A DNA stretch of 64,000 nucleotides from Candidatus Alcyoniella australis (GTDB lineage Bacteria > Lernaellota > Lernaellaia > JAVCCG01 > Alcyoniellaceae). The notes beneath the pieces are model-generated. The model made no database searches. It was not told the DNA's origin and worked only from the letters and a program-made list of their open reading frames with translations. Positions 42,215 through 49,512 of the stretch are shown here, piece by piece. A program made the position numbers and the translations under genes. The number at the start of each line of letters is the position of its first letter. Positions within the stretch are counted from its first letter, which is position 1. The DNA lies in assembly GCA_030765605.1 (NCBI GenBank), contig JAVCCG010000098.1, positions 31,978-95,977 on the forward strand, read 5' to 3'.

Positions 42215-42949
42215 ATGGCCGCGATTCTCGATATCCGTGACCTGAACGTCGAACTCGGCGGGCAAACAATTCTCGACCGGGTGAGCTTCAAGGTCGAGCG
42301 CAGCTCGATTCACGCGCTGATCGGCCCCAACGGCGCGGGCAAGACCACGGTGATCCGCAGCATCCTCGGCGGCATGCCGCACCGCGGTTCTATCGTTTTT
42401 CACAGCAACGATGGCGGCTGGATCGGTCACGTGCCGCAGTTGCTCGAGTTCGACCGCTCGCTGCCGATCACCGTGGCCGATTTCATCATGATCAGCCTAC
42501 GCCGCAAGCCGTGCATGATCTGCCGTCACAGTACGATGCGCATGCATGTGTCCCGGGTGCTCGAGCGCATGGAGTGCGCGCACCTAGCCGATCGTCTTCT
42601 CGGCGGACTATCCGGCGGCGAGCTGCGGCGGGTGCTGCTTGCCCAGGCGCTGGAACCGCTGCCCGAGATGCTGCTGCTCGACGAGCCGACGAGCAGCATC
42701 GACGAGCACGGCGCGCGGCTGCTCGAGAATCGGCTGGCACGGCTGTGTAGCGAGCAGGGTGTGACGATCCTGATGGTAGCCCACGATATCGCGCAAATTT
42801 TGCGCATCGCGGATCACGTAACCGCAATCAACCGCACGGTGACATACGACGGCGGACCCGAGCGGCTGCGCGATCCTCAGCACCTGGGCCTACTGTTCGG
42901 CATCGAGGGTCGGGCCAACGACGCGCCGGTCAAACGGGAACTGGATTGA
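42215..42949 (+). CDS. znuC: ABC transporter ATPase of metal uptake system
   Basis: 244 aa. Walker A GPNGAGKTTV (about 38-47), Q-loop HVPQLLEFDRSLPITVADFI, signature LSGGELRRVLLAQAL, Walker B MLLLDEPTSSID and switch His VAHD. Pairs with the following permease and the ZnuA-type protein. A C-x-x-C in RRKPCMICRHS in the helical domain is unusual for this family and could bind metal or be redox-sensitive. Stop overlaps the permease start (TGATG). Confidence 0.9.
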   Translation: MAAILDIRDLNVELGGQTILDRVSFKVERSSIHALIGPNGAGKTTVIRSILGGMPHRGSIVFHSNDGGWIGHVPQLLEFDRSLPITVADFIMISLRRKPCMICRHSTMRMHVSRVLERMECAHLADRLLGGLSGGELRRVLLAQALEPLPEMLLLDEPTSSIDEHGARLLENRLARLCSEQGVTILMVAHDIAQILRIADHVTAINRTVTYDGGPERLRDPQHLGLLFGIEGRANDAPVKRELD

Positions 42950-43842
42950 TGGACTGGTTCTACGAGTTGGTCGCCGGCTGGGCTAGGGAGGGATGGCTGC
43001 CCTCGACGTTCGAACACGCTTTCATGGTGCGCGGAATGCTCGCGGCACTGCTGATCGGCCCGCTGCTCGGCGGCATGGGCACGATGGTGGTAACCAAAAA
43101 ACTCTCGTTCTTCACCCAGACCGTGGGCAACGCCGCTCTGAGCGGGGTCGCCCTGGGTCTGCTGATCGGCGAATCTGTGGACGGCACCTACTTCGGCCTC
43201 TACGGTTTTTGCCTGGCCGTGGCGCTGCTGATGAATTATGTGCGCAACCGCACGCGCATCGCCGTGGACACCGTGATCGGCGTGGTGCTGGCCCAGGTGT
43301 TGGGCCTGGGTGTGGTCCTGCTGGTGCTGGTGACCAAACAGTTTAACATCCACCAAATCGAGGCAATCCTCTTTGGCAGCCTTATAACCCTACGCGACAT
43401 CGACCTGTTACTGCTGCTGATCGTCGGTGTGCTGGCAAGCGGCCTGGGGCTGCTGCTGTTCAACCGCACGATGCTGGTCAGCTTCAACCCGGTGCTGGCC
43501 AAGGCGCGCGGCCACAACCCGCTGCTGATCGATTACCTGTTCATCACCGCGCTCACCGCCGTGGTGGTCGCCAGCCTCAAATTGATCGGCGCACTGCTGG
43601 TGCTGGTGCTGATCGTTGTCCCGGCGGCCGGCGCGCAGAACGTGGCGCGCAACCTGCGCTCGTTCTTTTGGCTCAGCGTGGCGCTCTCCACGGTGAGCAC
43701 CGTGGCCGGGCTGCTGATCTCCAGCGCCTGGCCGGTTCCCACAGGCGCGGCGATCGTGCTGGTGGCCTCGCTGTTGTTCTACATGGCGTTGATCCTCAGG
43801 CCGCTGTTCGGGCGCTCGGGCATCGGGCAGGGACAGGCCTGA
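42949..43842 (+). CDS. znuB: ABC transporter permease of metal uptake system
   Basis: 297 aa from the ATG that overlaps the ATPase stop. About eight to nine membrane helices; the cytoplasmic coupling segment (GTMVVTKKLSFFTQTVGNAALSGVALG) and the ALKLIGALLVLVLIVVPAA-like late helix are those of ABC-3 family permeases (ZnuB, MntB, TroC). Completes a ZnuABC-type importer. Thirty bases before the NikK-like gene, so the two groups are likely cotranscribed. Confidence 0.9.
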   Translation: MDWFYELVAGWAREGWLPSTFEHAFMVRGMLAALLIGPLLGGMGTMVVTKKLSFFTQTVGNAALSGVALGLLIGESVDGTYFGLYGFCLAVALLMNYVRNRTRIAVDTVIGVVLAQVLGLGVVLLVLVTKQFNIHQIEAILFGSLITLRDIDLLLLLIVGVLASGLGLLLFNRTMLVSFNPVLAKARGHNPLLIDYLFITALTAVVVASLKLIGALLVLVLIVVPAAGAQNVARNLRSFFWLSVALSTVSTVAGLLISSAWPVPTGAAIVLVASLLFYMALILRPLFGRSGIGQGQA

Positions 43843-43871
43843 GCTGATAAGCATTGATATAGAAAGAGGAG

Positions 43872-44648
43872 ATGAAAATGAGCAAGCGAATGGCGATAGC
43901 GATGATGCTTGCGGCGGCCCTGCTGCTGCCGTTGAGCGCACTGGCACATTTCGCCGTGGTTCAACCCTCCGACGATATCGTCGCGGCCGGCGACTCCAAG
44001 ACGATCAAGGTCGATCTGCGCTTCGGCCACCCCTTTGAACAGGGGCTGATGAATATGGTCAAGCCCCAGCAGTTCGGCGTGCTGGCAGGCGGAGAGAAAC
44101 AGGACCTGCTGAGTTCGCTGCAACTGGTCAAGCAGGGCGATTTCAGCACCTGGAGCACCGAGTACCAGATCGGACGGCCCGGCGACTATGTGTTCTACCT
44201 CGAGCCCACCCCCTACTGGGAACCGGCTGAGGGCAAGCTGATCATCCACTACACCAAGGTGGTGGTTCAGGCCCTGGGCCTGGAGGAGGGCTGGGACGAG
44301 CTGCTGGGCTTTCCAATTGAGATCCGGCCGCTGACCAGGCCCTACGGCCTTTGGACAGGCAACGTGTTCTCCGGCCAGGTGCTGCTCGAGGGCAAGCCCG
44401 TGCCGTTCGCCGAGGTCGAGGTCTCCTACGACAACAAGGACAAGATCCCGTCCCCGGACGAGGTCTACTGCATCCAGGTGGTGATCGCCGACCAAAACGG
44501 CGTGTTCTCCTACGCCATGCCGCGAGCCGGTTGGTGGGGATTCGCCGCGCTGGAGGACGGGCCCGAGCAGCTGCTGGCGCCCGATGGCGAGAAACACCCG
44601 GTGGAAATCGGCGGCCTGATCTGGGTCAATACCGTCGATTTCAAGTAG
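43872..44648 (+). CDS. DUF4198 periplasmic protein (NikK-like)
   Basis: 258 aa preceded by AGAGGAG. Signal peptide ends LSALA, exposing a mature N-terminal His (HFAVVQPSDD), as is typical of DUF4198/NikK proteins in which the N-terminal His can bind metal. The family's FGHPFE motif (about residue 55) and PYWEPAEG segment are present, followed by an Ig-like EVEVSYDNKDK...GVFSYAMPRAGWW domain. These proteins accompany nickel/cobalt transporters as extracytoplasmic components. Here the only transporter nearby is the Znu-type ABC system, so the metal is uncertain. Confidence 0.8.
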   Translation: MKMSKRMAIAMMLAAALLLPLSALAHFAVVQPSDDIVAAGDSKTIKVDLRFGHPFEQGLMNMVKPQQFGVLAGGEKQDLLSSLQLVKQGDFSTWSTEYQIGRPGDYVFYLEPTPYWEPAEGKLIIHYTKVVVQALGLEEGWDELLGFPIEIRPLTRPYGLWTGNVFSGQVLLEGKPVPFAEVEVSYDNKDKIPSPDEVYCIQVVIADQNGVFSYAMPRAGWWGFAALEDGPEQLLAPDGEKHPVEIGGLIWVNTVDFK

Positions 44649-44656
44649 AGGTCAAG

Positions 44657-45025
44657 ATGAGAAACATAAAGCTGCTTTTAGTCGTATCGATGTTGGTCCT
44701 TGCATCCTCGGCCCTGGCCCACGGGGTCAGCCTCTGGGCCTATGTCGAGGACGGCACGGTGTTCATCGAGGCCTTCTTCTCCAACGGCAACAAGGTAATG
44801 AGCGGCCAGATTTTCGTGCTCGACTCGAGCGGCGAACAGATCCTCGCCGGCGAGACCGACAATCAGGGCAAGTTCAGCTTCAAGCCGCCGAAGATCGACG
44901 ATCTCAAAATCGTCCTGATCGCCGGAGAGGGACACAGCGCGGAATACCTGCTCAAGGCCGACGAGCTGCGCGGCGATACGCCGCAGCCAACTCCCACGCC
45001 CGCGGAGCAGCCAACGAAACAATAG
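44657..45025 (+). CDS. Small periplasmic NikL-like protein
   Basis: 122 aa, AGAGG before the ATG, nine bases after the NikK-like gene. Signal peptide ends SALA, again exposing His (HGVSLWAYVEDGTVFIEAFFSNG), the conserved NikL-type start. The body is one beta-sandwich (QIFVLDSSGEQILAGETDNQGKFSF) and the C-terminus is a Pro/Thr-rich linker (TPQPTPTPAEQP) with no membrane helix, although many NikL proteins end with one. Probably acts with the NikK-like protein in metal capture. Confidence 0.7.
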   Translation: MRNIKLLLVVSMLVLASSALAHGVSLWAYVEDGTVFIEAFFSNGNKVMSGQIFVLDSSGEQILAGETDNQGKFSFKPPKIDDLKIVLIAGEGHSAEYLLKADELRGDTPQPTPTPAEQPTKQ

Positions 45026-45082
45026 GCCCGCATCGACGGAAGATCGAGACGAGACGAAACGAGCGGCCCGCAGGCTTCCTCC

Positions 45083-45112
45083 TTGACAATTGATACTGAG
45101 TTTCAATAAAAT
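45083..45112 (+). promoter_or_regulatory. Promoter of the fur-fur/feoA-feoAB operon
   Basis: Consensus -35 TTGACA (45083-45088) and -10 TAAAAT (45107-45112) separated by 18 bases, in an AT-rich patch between the NikL-like gene and the first fur. The -10 box lies inside the palindrome at 45099-45123, so a bound repressor would block RNA polymerase. Confidence 0.6.
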
Positions 45113-45131
45113 GAATTGAAACTTGGTTTCA
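45099..45131. promoter_or_regulatory. Overlapping palindromic operator, probable Fur-family site
   Basis: AGTTTCAAT (45099-45107) and its exact complement ATTGAAACT (45115-45123), 7-nt spacer, overlap the -10 box. A second palindrome, TGAAAC-TTG-GTTTCA (45117-45131), shares the right arm. Two overlapping dyads of this kind fit binding of one or two repressor dimers and probable autoregulation by the adjacent Fur. The sequence differs from the classical Fur box, so the metal sensed is open. Confidence 0.6.
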
Positions 45132-45167
45132 TTTAGCCCGCGTTTTCGTGAGGGTTTGATCGAGGAA

Positions 45168-45620
45168 ATGAAGTCGCCGCTGGAACAGTTCAGAGAGTTC
45201 GCCGCTTGCGAAGGCCTGCGCCTGACCCGCTCGCGCGAGGACGTTGTTCGGGCGGCCTTCGCGCTGGACGACCATTTCAACACCGATGATTTATTGCGTG
45301 TGCTGCGTCGACGGCGCTTGCACGCCTCGCGGGTTACGGTCTACCGCACGCTGCCGCTGCTAATCCGCGCCGGGCTGATCCGCAAGGCCCTGCCCTGCGC
45401 GCAGAACGAGCAGCAGCTCTACGAACACGTTTGGGGCTTGCCGCACCACGATCACCTGGTGTGCGAGGTCTGCGGCCGGATCGTCGAGTTCGCGGACCAG
45501 CGCATCGAGCGCGCCCAGCGCCGGGTCGCCGAGGAATACGGCTTTGCACTGAATCGCCACACCCTGGAGCTGCGCGGCGTATGCGGCGATTGCAGCGCCA
45601 ATCCCGAGGTAGAGCAATAG
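45168..45620 (+). CDS. Fur-family metal-responsive repressor
   Basis: 150 aa from the ATG at 45168 (GAGG upstream; in-frame TTG earlier would read across the operator). Winged-helix N-domain with recognition helix ASRVTVYRTLPLL (53-65), then the metal-binding dimerisation domain: HHDHLVCEVCG (93-103) and GVCGDC (138-142), giving the structural zinc Cys pairs 99/102 and 139/142. Could be Fur, Zur or another branch. The clear operator just upstream and the Znu and Feo genes on both sides suggest control of this locus. Stop is immediately followed by the next ATG. Confidence 0.87.
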   Translation: MKSPLEQFREFAACEGLRLTRSREDVVRAAFALDDHFNTDDLLRVLRRRRLHASRVTVYRTLPLLIRAGLIRKALPCAQNEQQLYEHVWGLPHHDHLVCEVCGRIVEFADQRIERAQRRVAEEYGFALNRHTLELRGVCGDCSANPEVEQ

Positions 45621-46361
45621 ATGTACAGCATCGACGACGCAACCAACGCTTTCAAATCGTACCTGGCCGGCACGGGCAAGCCCTTCGGCCTTGACCGCGA
45701 GGCGGTGCTGCTGGCGGCCCTGGACACCCACGAGCACTTTACCCACGGCCGGCTTGTGGACCGACTGCGCGAGGCCAACCCCGAGATCATGCCCGATCTG
45801 GTGCAGATGGCTCTGGGCGAGATGGTGCGCGCGGGCTTAATTCGCAAGGTGTTTTTCGGCGAGGGACCTGTCTACTACGAACACGTCTACGGCCATTTGC
45901 ACCACGACCACTTGGTCTGCGTGCGCTGCGGAGAGCTGATCGAGTTCCGCTCTGACGTGATCGAGGCTGAGCAGCGCCGGATCGCCGAACAGCATGGGTT
46001 CAGGATTTTGCGTCACAGCCTGCAGATCATGGGCGTCTGCGAACGATGCAGCGCCGAGCCGCTGTCCCAGCTGCCGGAATTCGCAATCGAGGAGCAGCCG
46101 GACCCGGACCGCGTGCTGCCCTTGAGCCTGGTGCGCGACGGCCTACGCGCCCAGGTGGTGCAGATCGAGGGCGGCAGCAACCTCAAGCAGCGACTGACCT
46201 CCCTGGGTTTGACCCCCGGCGACGAGATCGAGGTCTGCCACAACACCTTTGCCGGACCGTTCGTGATCAAGGTCAAGGGCTCGCGCATCGCCCTGGGTCG
46301 CGGGATGGTCGATCGAATCCAGGTACGGCGCATCCTCGAACCTGCAGAGGACGACGCATGA
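45621..46361 (+). CDS. Fur-like protein fused to a FeoA domain, recognition helix degenerate
   Basis: 246 aa beginning at the base after the previous stop. Residues 1-145 align with Fur: HEHFTHGRLVDRLRE, LIRKVFFGEG, HHDHLVCVRCG (Cys100/103) and GVCERC (Cys140/143). Where Fur has the VTVYRTL DNA-recognition helix, this protein has IMPDLVQMALGEMV, so normal DNA reading is doubtful. After a Glu/Pro-rich linker (150-164), residues 166-238 are a FeoA SH3-like domain (GSNLKQRLTSLGLTPGDEIEV, GSRIALGRGMVDRIQV). It may sense metal and act on FeoB, or form mixed dimers with the upstream Fur. Overlaps feoA by ATGA. Confidence 0.85.
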   Translation: MYSIDDATNAFKSYLAGTGKPFGLDREAVLLAALDTHEHFTHGRLVDRLREANPEIMPDLVQMALGEMVRAGLIRKVFFGEGPVYYEHVYGHLHHDHLVCVRCGELIEFRSDVIEAEQRRIAEQHGFRILRHSLQIMGVCERCSAEPLSQLPEFAIEEQPDPDRVLPLSLVRDGLRAQVVQIEGGSNLKQRLTSLGLTPGDEIEVCHNTFAGPFVIKVKGSRIALGRGMVDRIQVRRILEPAEDDA

Positions 46362-46633
46362 GTCCCGGGCATCGCCACGGACACGGTCACGACCACGGGC
46401 CGACGCTGCGCGACTGTCGCGAGGGCGACGTGGCGACCGTGCTTCGCGTGCACGGCTCCGGCGCGTTCCGCCGGCGGCTGATCGAGATGGGCTTTACACC
46501 CGGCAGCGTGGTGCGCGTGGAGAAGTACGCCCCGCTCAAGGACCCGGTGGAGTTCGTGCTCAAGGGCTACCACGTCAGCCTGCGCCGCGAGGAGGCCGAC
46601 CTAGTCCAGGTCGAGAAGCCAACCGAAGATTGA
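46358..46633 (+). CDS. feoA: FeoA with His-rich N-terminus
   Basis: 91 aa. Opens with a His-rich stretch (HRHGHGHDHG, residues 5-14), a likely metal-binding addition, then a standard FeoA/SH3 domain (CREGDVATVLRVHGSGAFRRRLIEMGFTPG with VSLRREEADLVQV at the end). FeoA is a cytoplasmic partner of FeoB in ferrous iron uptake. ATG overlaps the Fur-FeoA stop; feoB starts 7 bases downstream. Confidence 0.88.
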   Translation: MSPGHRHGHGHDHGPTLRDCREGDVATVLRVHGSGAFRRRLIEMGFTPGSVVRVEKYAPLKDPVEFVLKGYHVSLRREEADLVQVEKPTED

Positions 46634-46640
46634 GACGACA

Positions 46641-48818
46641 GTGAAACGCATCACTATCGCCCTGGCGGGTAATCCAAACTCGGGCAAGACCACGATCTTC
46701 AACGCGCTGACCGGCGCGCGGCAGAAGGTCGGCAACTGGGGCGGCGTGACCGTCGAGCGCAAGCAGGGACACCTGGAGTTCGAGGGGTACGAGGTCACGG
46801 TTGTCGATCTGCCGGGCACATACTCGCTCACCGCTTACTCGATCGAGGAGCTGGTCGCCCGCAACTACATCGTGGACGAGCGACCCGACGTGGTGGTGGA
46901 CATCGTCGACGCGGGCAATCTGGAGCGCAACCTGTACCTGACCACCCAGCTTGTGGAGCTGAGCTGCCCGCTGGTGATCGCGCTGAACATGATGGACGTG
47001 GCCGAGCAAAAGGGGCTGAAGATCGCCATCGGTCGGCTCAGCGAGATCTTCGGCGCGCCGCTGGTGCCCACGGTCGGCTCACGGGAAAAGGGACTGGAAA
47101 GCCTGCTGCGAGCCTGCATCGAAGTCGTCGAGGGGCGCAACGACGCAATACGCCCAGTGCGCATCCCCTACGGCTCCGAGGTCGAGGGTCACCTGGCCGA
47201 GCTGACACAGATGTTGCCGACCAGCCAAATCGAGCGCTGCTACGCTGCGGAGCGCTGGATGGCGATCAAACTGCTCGAGAACGACCGCCGGGCGATCGAG
47301 AACATCGCCGAGGCCGAAAATAGCGAGAAGCTGCTGCTGACGATTGAGCGCCTGCGCGAGCATCTGGTCTCGCTTTACGGCGACGACCCGGAATTGCTGT
47401 TCGCCGAACGACGCTACGGCTTCATCGCCGGCGCGCTTAAGGAGACGCTGACCGAAACGCTGATCGACCGCGTCTCGGTCTCCGAGCAGATCGACCGCGT
47501 GCTGACCAACAGGCTGTTCGGCCTGCCGCTGTTCGCGCTGATGGTCTGGGCGATGTTCCAGTTCACGTTCACGGTCGGCGCCTACCCGATGGACTGGCTG
47601 GACATCGGCGTTTCCTGGCTCGGCCGAAGCGTGGGCGCGCTGCTTCCCGCGGGACTGCTGCGCGGGCTGATCGTCGAGGGCGTGATCGGCGGCGTGGGCT
47701 CGGTACTGGTGTTCATGCCCAACATCCTGCTGCTGTTTTTGTGCATCAGCTTCCTCGAGGACTCGGGCTACATGGCGCGCGCCGCTTTTTTGATGGACCG
47801 CGTGATGCACCTGCTGGGTCTGCACGGCAAGAGTTTTATCCCGTTGCTGATGGGCTTTGGCTGCACGGTTCCGGCGGTGATGGCCACGCGGACTCTGGAA
47901 AGCGAACGCGACCGGATTCTGACGATCATGATCAATCCGCTGATGTCGTGCTCTGCGCGGCTGCCGGTCTACGTGCTGCTCGCCGGCGCGTTCTTCCCCC
48001 CGGCGCGTGCCGGGACCGTGATCTTCTCGATCTATTTGCTTGGCGCGCTGCTGGCGGTGCTGGTCGGCAGGCTGTTCTCCAAAACAATCCTGCGCGGTCA
48101 GGCCGCGCCGTTCGTGATGGAGCTGCCGCCCTACCGCCTGCCCACGTTCAAAACCACGGCGATTCACATGTGGGAGCGCTCCAAGATCTTCGTGCGCAAG
48201 ATGGGCGGCGTGATCCTTGTGGGCAGCATTGTGATTTGGTTTCTTGGCGCGTTCCCGGTGCACGGACCGCGGCACCAAGAGCTGACCGGGCGGATCGATG
48301 CCCACGGCCTGAGCTACGGGCTGTACCAGGCCGGTGCCAACTCCAAACAGCGGTTGACCATCGAGCTTTACCACACGGAGCACGTGGCCCAATTACAGCA
48401 AACACTGGAGGCCGATCGCATCGCTGAGAGCTACATCGGCCGCATCGGCCGGACCATCGAGCCGATCTTCGCGCCGCTTGGACTGGATTGGCGCGCGGCC
48501 GTGGCCGTGCTCACCGGGTTCGTGGCCAAGGAGATTGTGGTCTCGACCCTGGGCGTGCTGATGCAGGTCGACGACGAGCAGCAGCCGGGCAACGCGGGGT
48601 TGATCGTCGCCCTGCGCAATACCGGCATGACCCCGCTGATCGCCTACGCTTTTATGGCGTTCATTTTGATCTATACGCCGTGCCTGGCCACGGTGGCCGC
48701 GATCCGCCGCGAGACCAACTCGCGCAAGTGGGCGGCGTTCAGCGTGGCCTACTCGTTCGTGCTGGCCTGGGTCGTGGCCTTTTCCATCAAGTCGGTCGGC
48801 GGGTTGCTCGGATTTTAG
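46641..48818 (+). CDS. feoB: Ferrous iron transporter FeoB
   Basis: 725 aa, GTG start. N-terminal G domain with G1 GNPNSGKTT (10-18), G3 DLPG and G4 NMMD, a helical GDI-like segment, then the membrane part with Gate motifs GFGCTVPAVMATRTL and NPLMSCSARLPVYVL. A soluble insertion of about 60 residues (HGPRHQELTGR... to SYIGRIGR) precedes the last helices. FeoB moves Fe2+ across the inner membrane under anoxic conditions. Third Feo-related gene in the operon after the Fur-FeoA fusion and FeoA. Confidence 0.95.
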   Translation: MKRITIALAGNPNSGKTTIFNALTGARQKVGNWGGVTVERKQGHLEFEGYEVTVVDLPGTYSLTAYSIEELVARNYIVDERPDVVVDIVDAGNLERNLYLTTQLVELSCPLVIALNMMDVAEQKGLKIAIGRLSEIFGAPLVPTVGSREKGLESLLRACIEVVEGRNDAIRPVRIPYGSEVEGHLAELTQMLPTSQIERCYAAERWMAIKLLENDRRAIENIAEAENSEKLLLTIERLREHLVSLYGDDPELLFAERRYGFIAGALKETLTETLIDRVSVSEQIDRVLTNRLFGLPLFALMVWAMFQFTFTVGAYPMDWLDIGVSWLGRSVGALLPAGLLRGLIVEGVIGGVGSVLVFMPNILLLFLCISFLEDSGYMARAAFLMDRVMHLLGLHGKSFIPLLMGFGCTVPAVMATRTLESERDRILTIMINPLMSCSARLPVYVLLAGAFFPPARAGTVIFSIYLLGALLAVLVGRLFSKTILRGQAAPFVMELPPYRLPTFKTTAIHMWERSKIFVRKMGGVILVGSIVIWFLGAFPVHGPRHQELTGRIDAHGLSYGLYQAGANSKQRLTIELYHTEHVAQLQQTLEADRIAESYIGRIGRTIEPIFAPLGLDWRAAVAVLTGFVAKEIVVSTLGVLMQVDDEQQPGNAGLIVALRNTGMTPLIAYAFMAFILIYTPCLATVAAIRRETNSRKWAAFSVAYSFVLAWVVAFSIKSVGGLLGF

Positions 48819-48876
48819 CTCGTGGCGTTATGAGCGTTATAATCGATTTCTAAATACGTCGACTGCGAGGGAAAGC

Positions 48877-49512
48877 ATGGGCGAGCGGCTCGATCTGGCA
48901 TTGTTCGACCTGCGGTCCGGCTGGGCCGCGCTGAAGATCCTGGCGTCCGAGCTGGGCTGGTTCGGGGCGCTGGGGGTCGGCCTGCGGATCGCGGTCGGCC
49001 AGGCGCGCGGCGAGCCGTTTAAAAAGCTCGGCCCGCCGCAAAGCCGTGGCGAGGAGCTGACCCGGCGGCAGGCAGCGGGCGCGGTGCTGCTCGAACGCGC
49101 GTTGGCGCGGCGGATGGAGAGCGACCAGGCGTTTAACCTCACCCAGCGCGTGGTCGAGGAGGGCTCGCTGATCTTCCTGCGCGCGCAGATCCCGCGCATT
49201 GAGCGGCCGCGGGTGCTGGCGATGTCCGGCGACGAACGGTTGGCGTTTTTGCGCGGCATCAGCGCGCGCTTTCCCAACTCCACGGTCGAGGGGCTGAAGA
49301 TCGAGGGCGAGAGCGAGTTCGAGTTCAAGGTGGTGCGCTGTTTGTTCGTCGAACTCTGCGCGCGCATCGAGCGGCCCGACTTGGCGCCGTTGTTCTGCGC
49401 CGGCGATTTGCTGTACTTCGAACGCGAGCAACCCCAGGTGCGGCTGCAACGGCCCAGCACGCTGTCCGAGGGTGGCGAGTGCTGCCATTTCCAGTTCCGC
49501 TGGAAAGGTTAA
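48877..49512 (+). CDS. ATC hydrolase-like protein (L-2-amino-thiazoline-4-carboxylate hydrolase family)
   Basis: 211 aa. The C-terminal segment CAGDLLYFEREQPQVRLQRPSTLSEGGECCHFQF has the Cys...Asp and late 'Gly-x-x-Cys-x-F-x-F' pattern of the ATC hydrolase family, and the helical N-terminus also fits. The founding enzyme opens a thiazoline ring during cysteine formation, but most relatives are uncharacterised. Stop overlaps the PolX start (TAATG). Confidence 0.6.
   Translation: MGERLDLALFDLRSGWAALKILASELGWFGALGVGLRIAVGQARGEPFKKLGPPQSRGEELTRRQAAGAVLLERALARRMESDQAFNLTQRVVEEGSLIFLRAQIPRIERPRVLAMSGDERLAFLRGISARFPNSTVEGLKIEGESEFEFKVVRCLFVELCARIERPDLAPLFCAGDLLYFEREQPQVRLQRPSTLSEGGECCHFQFRWKG

Noticed and set aside
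47079-48392. 437-codon minus-strand ORF under feoB
   Set aside because: His/Gln/Arg-rich antisense shadow of the FeoB membrane region.
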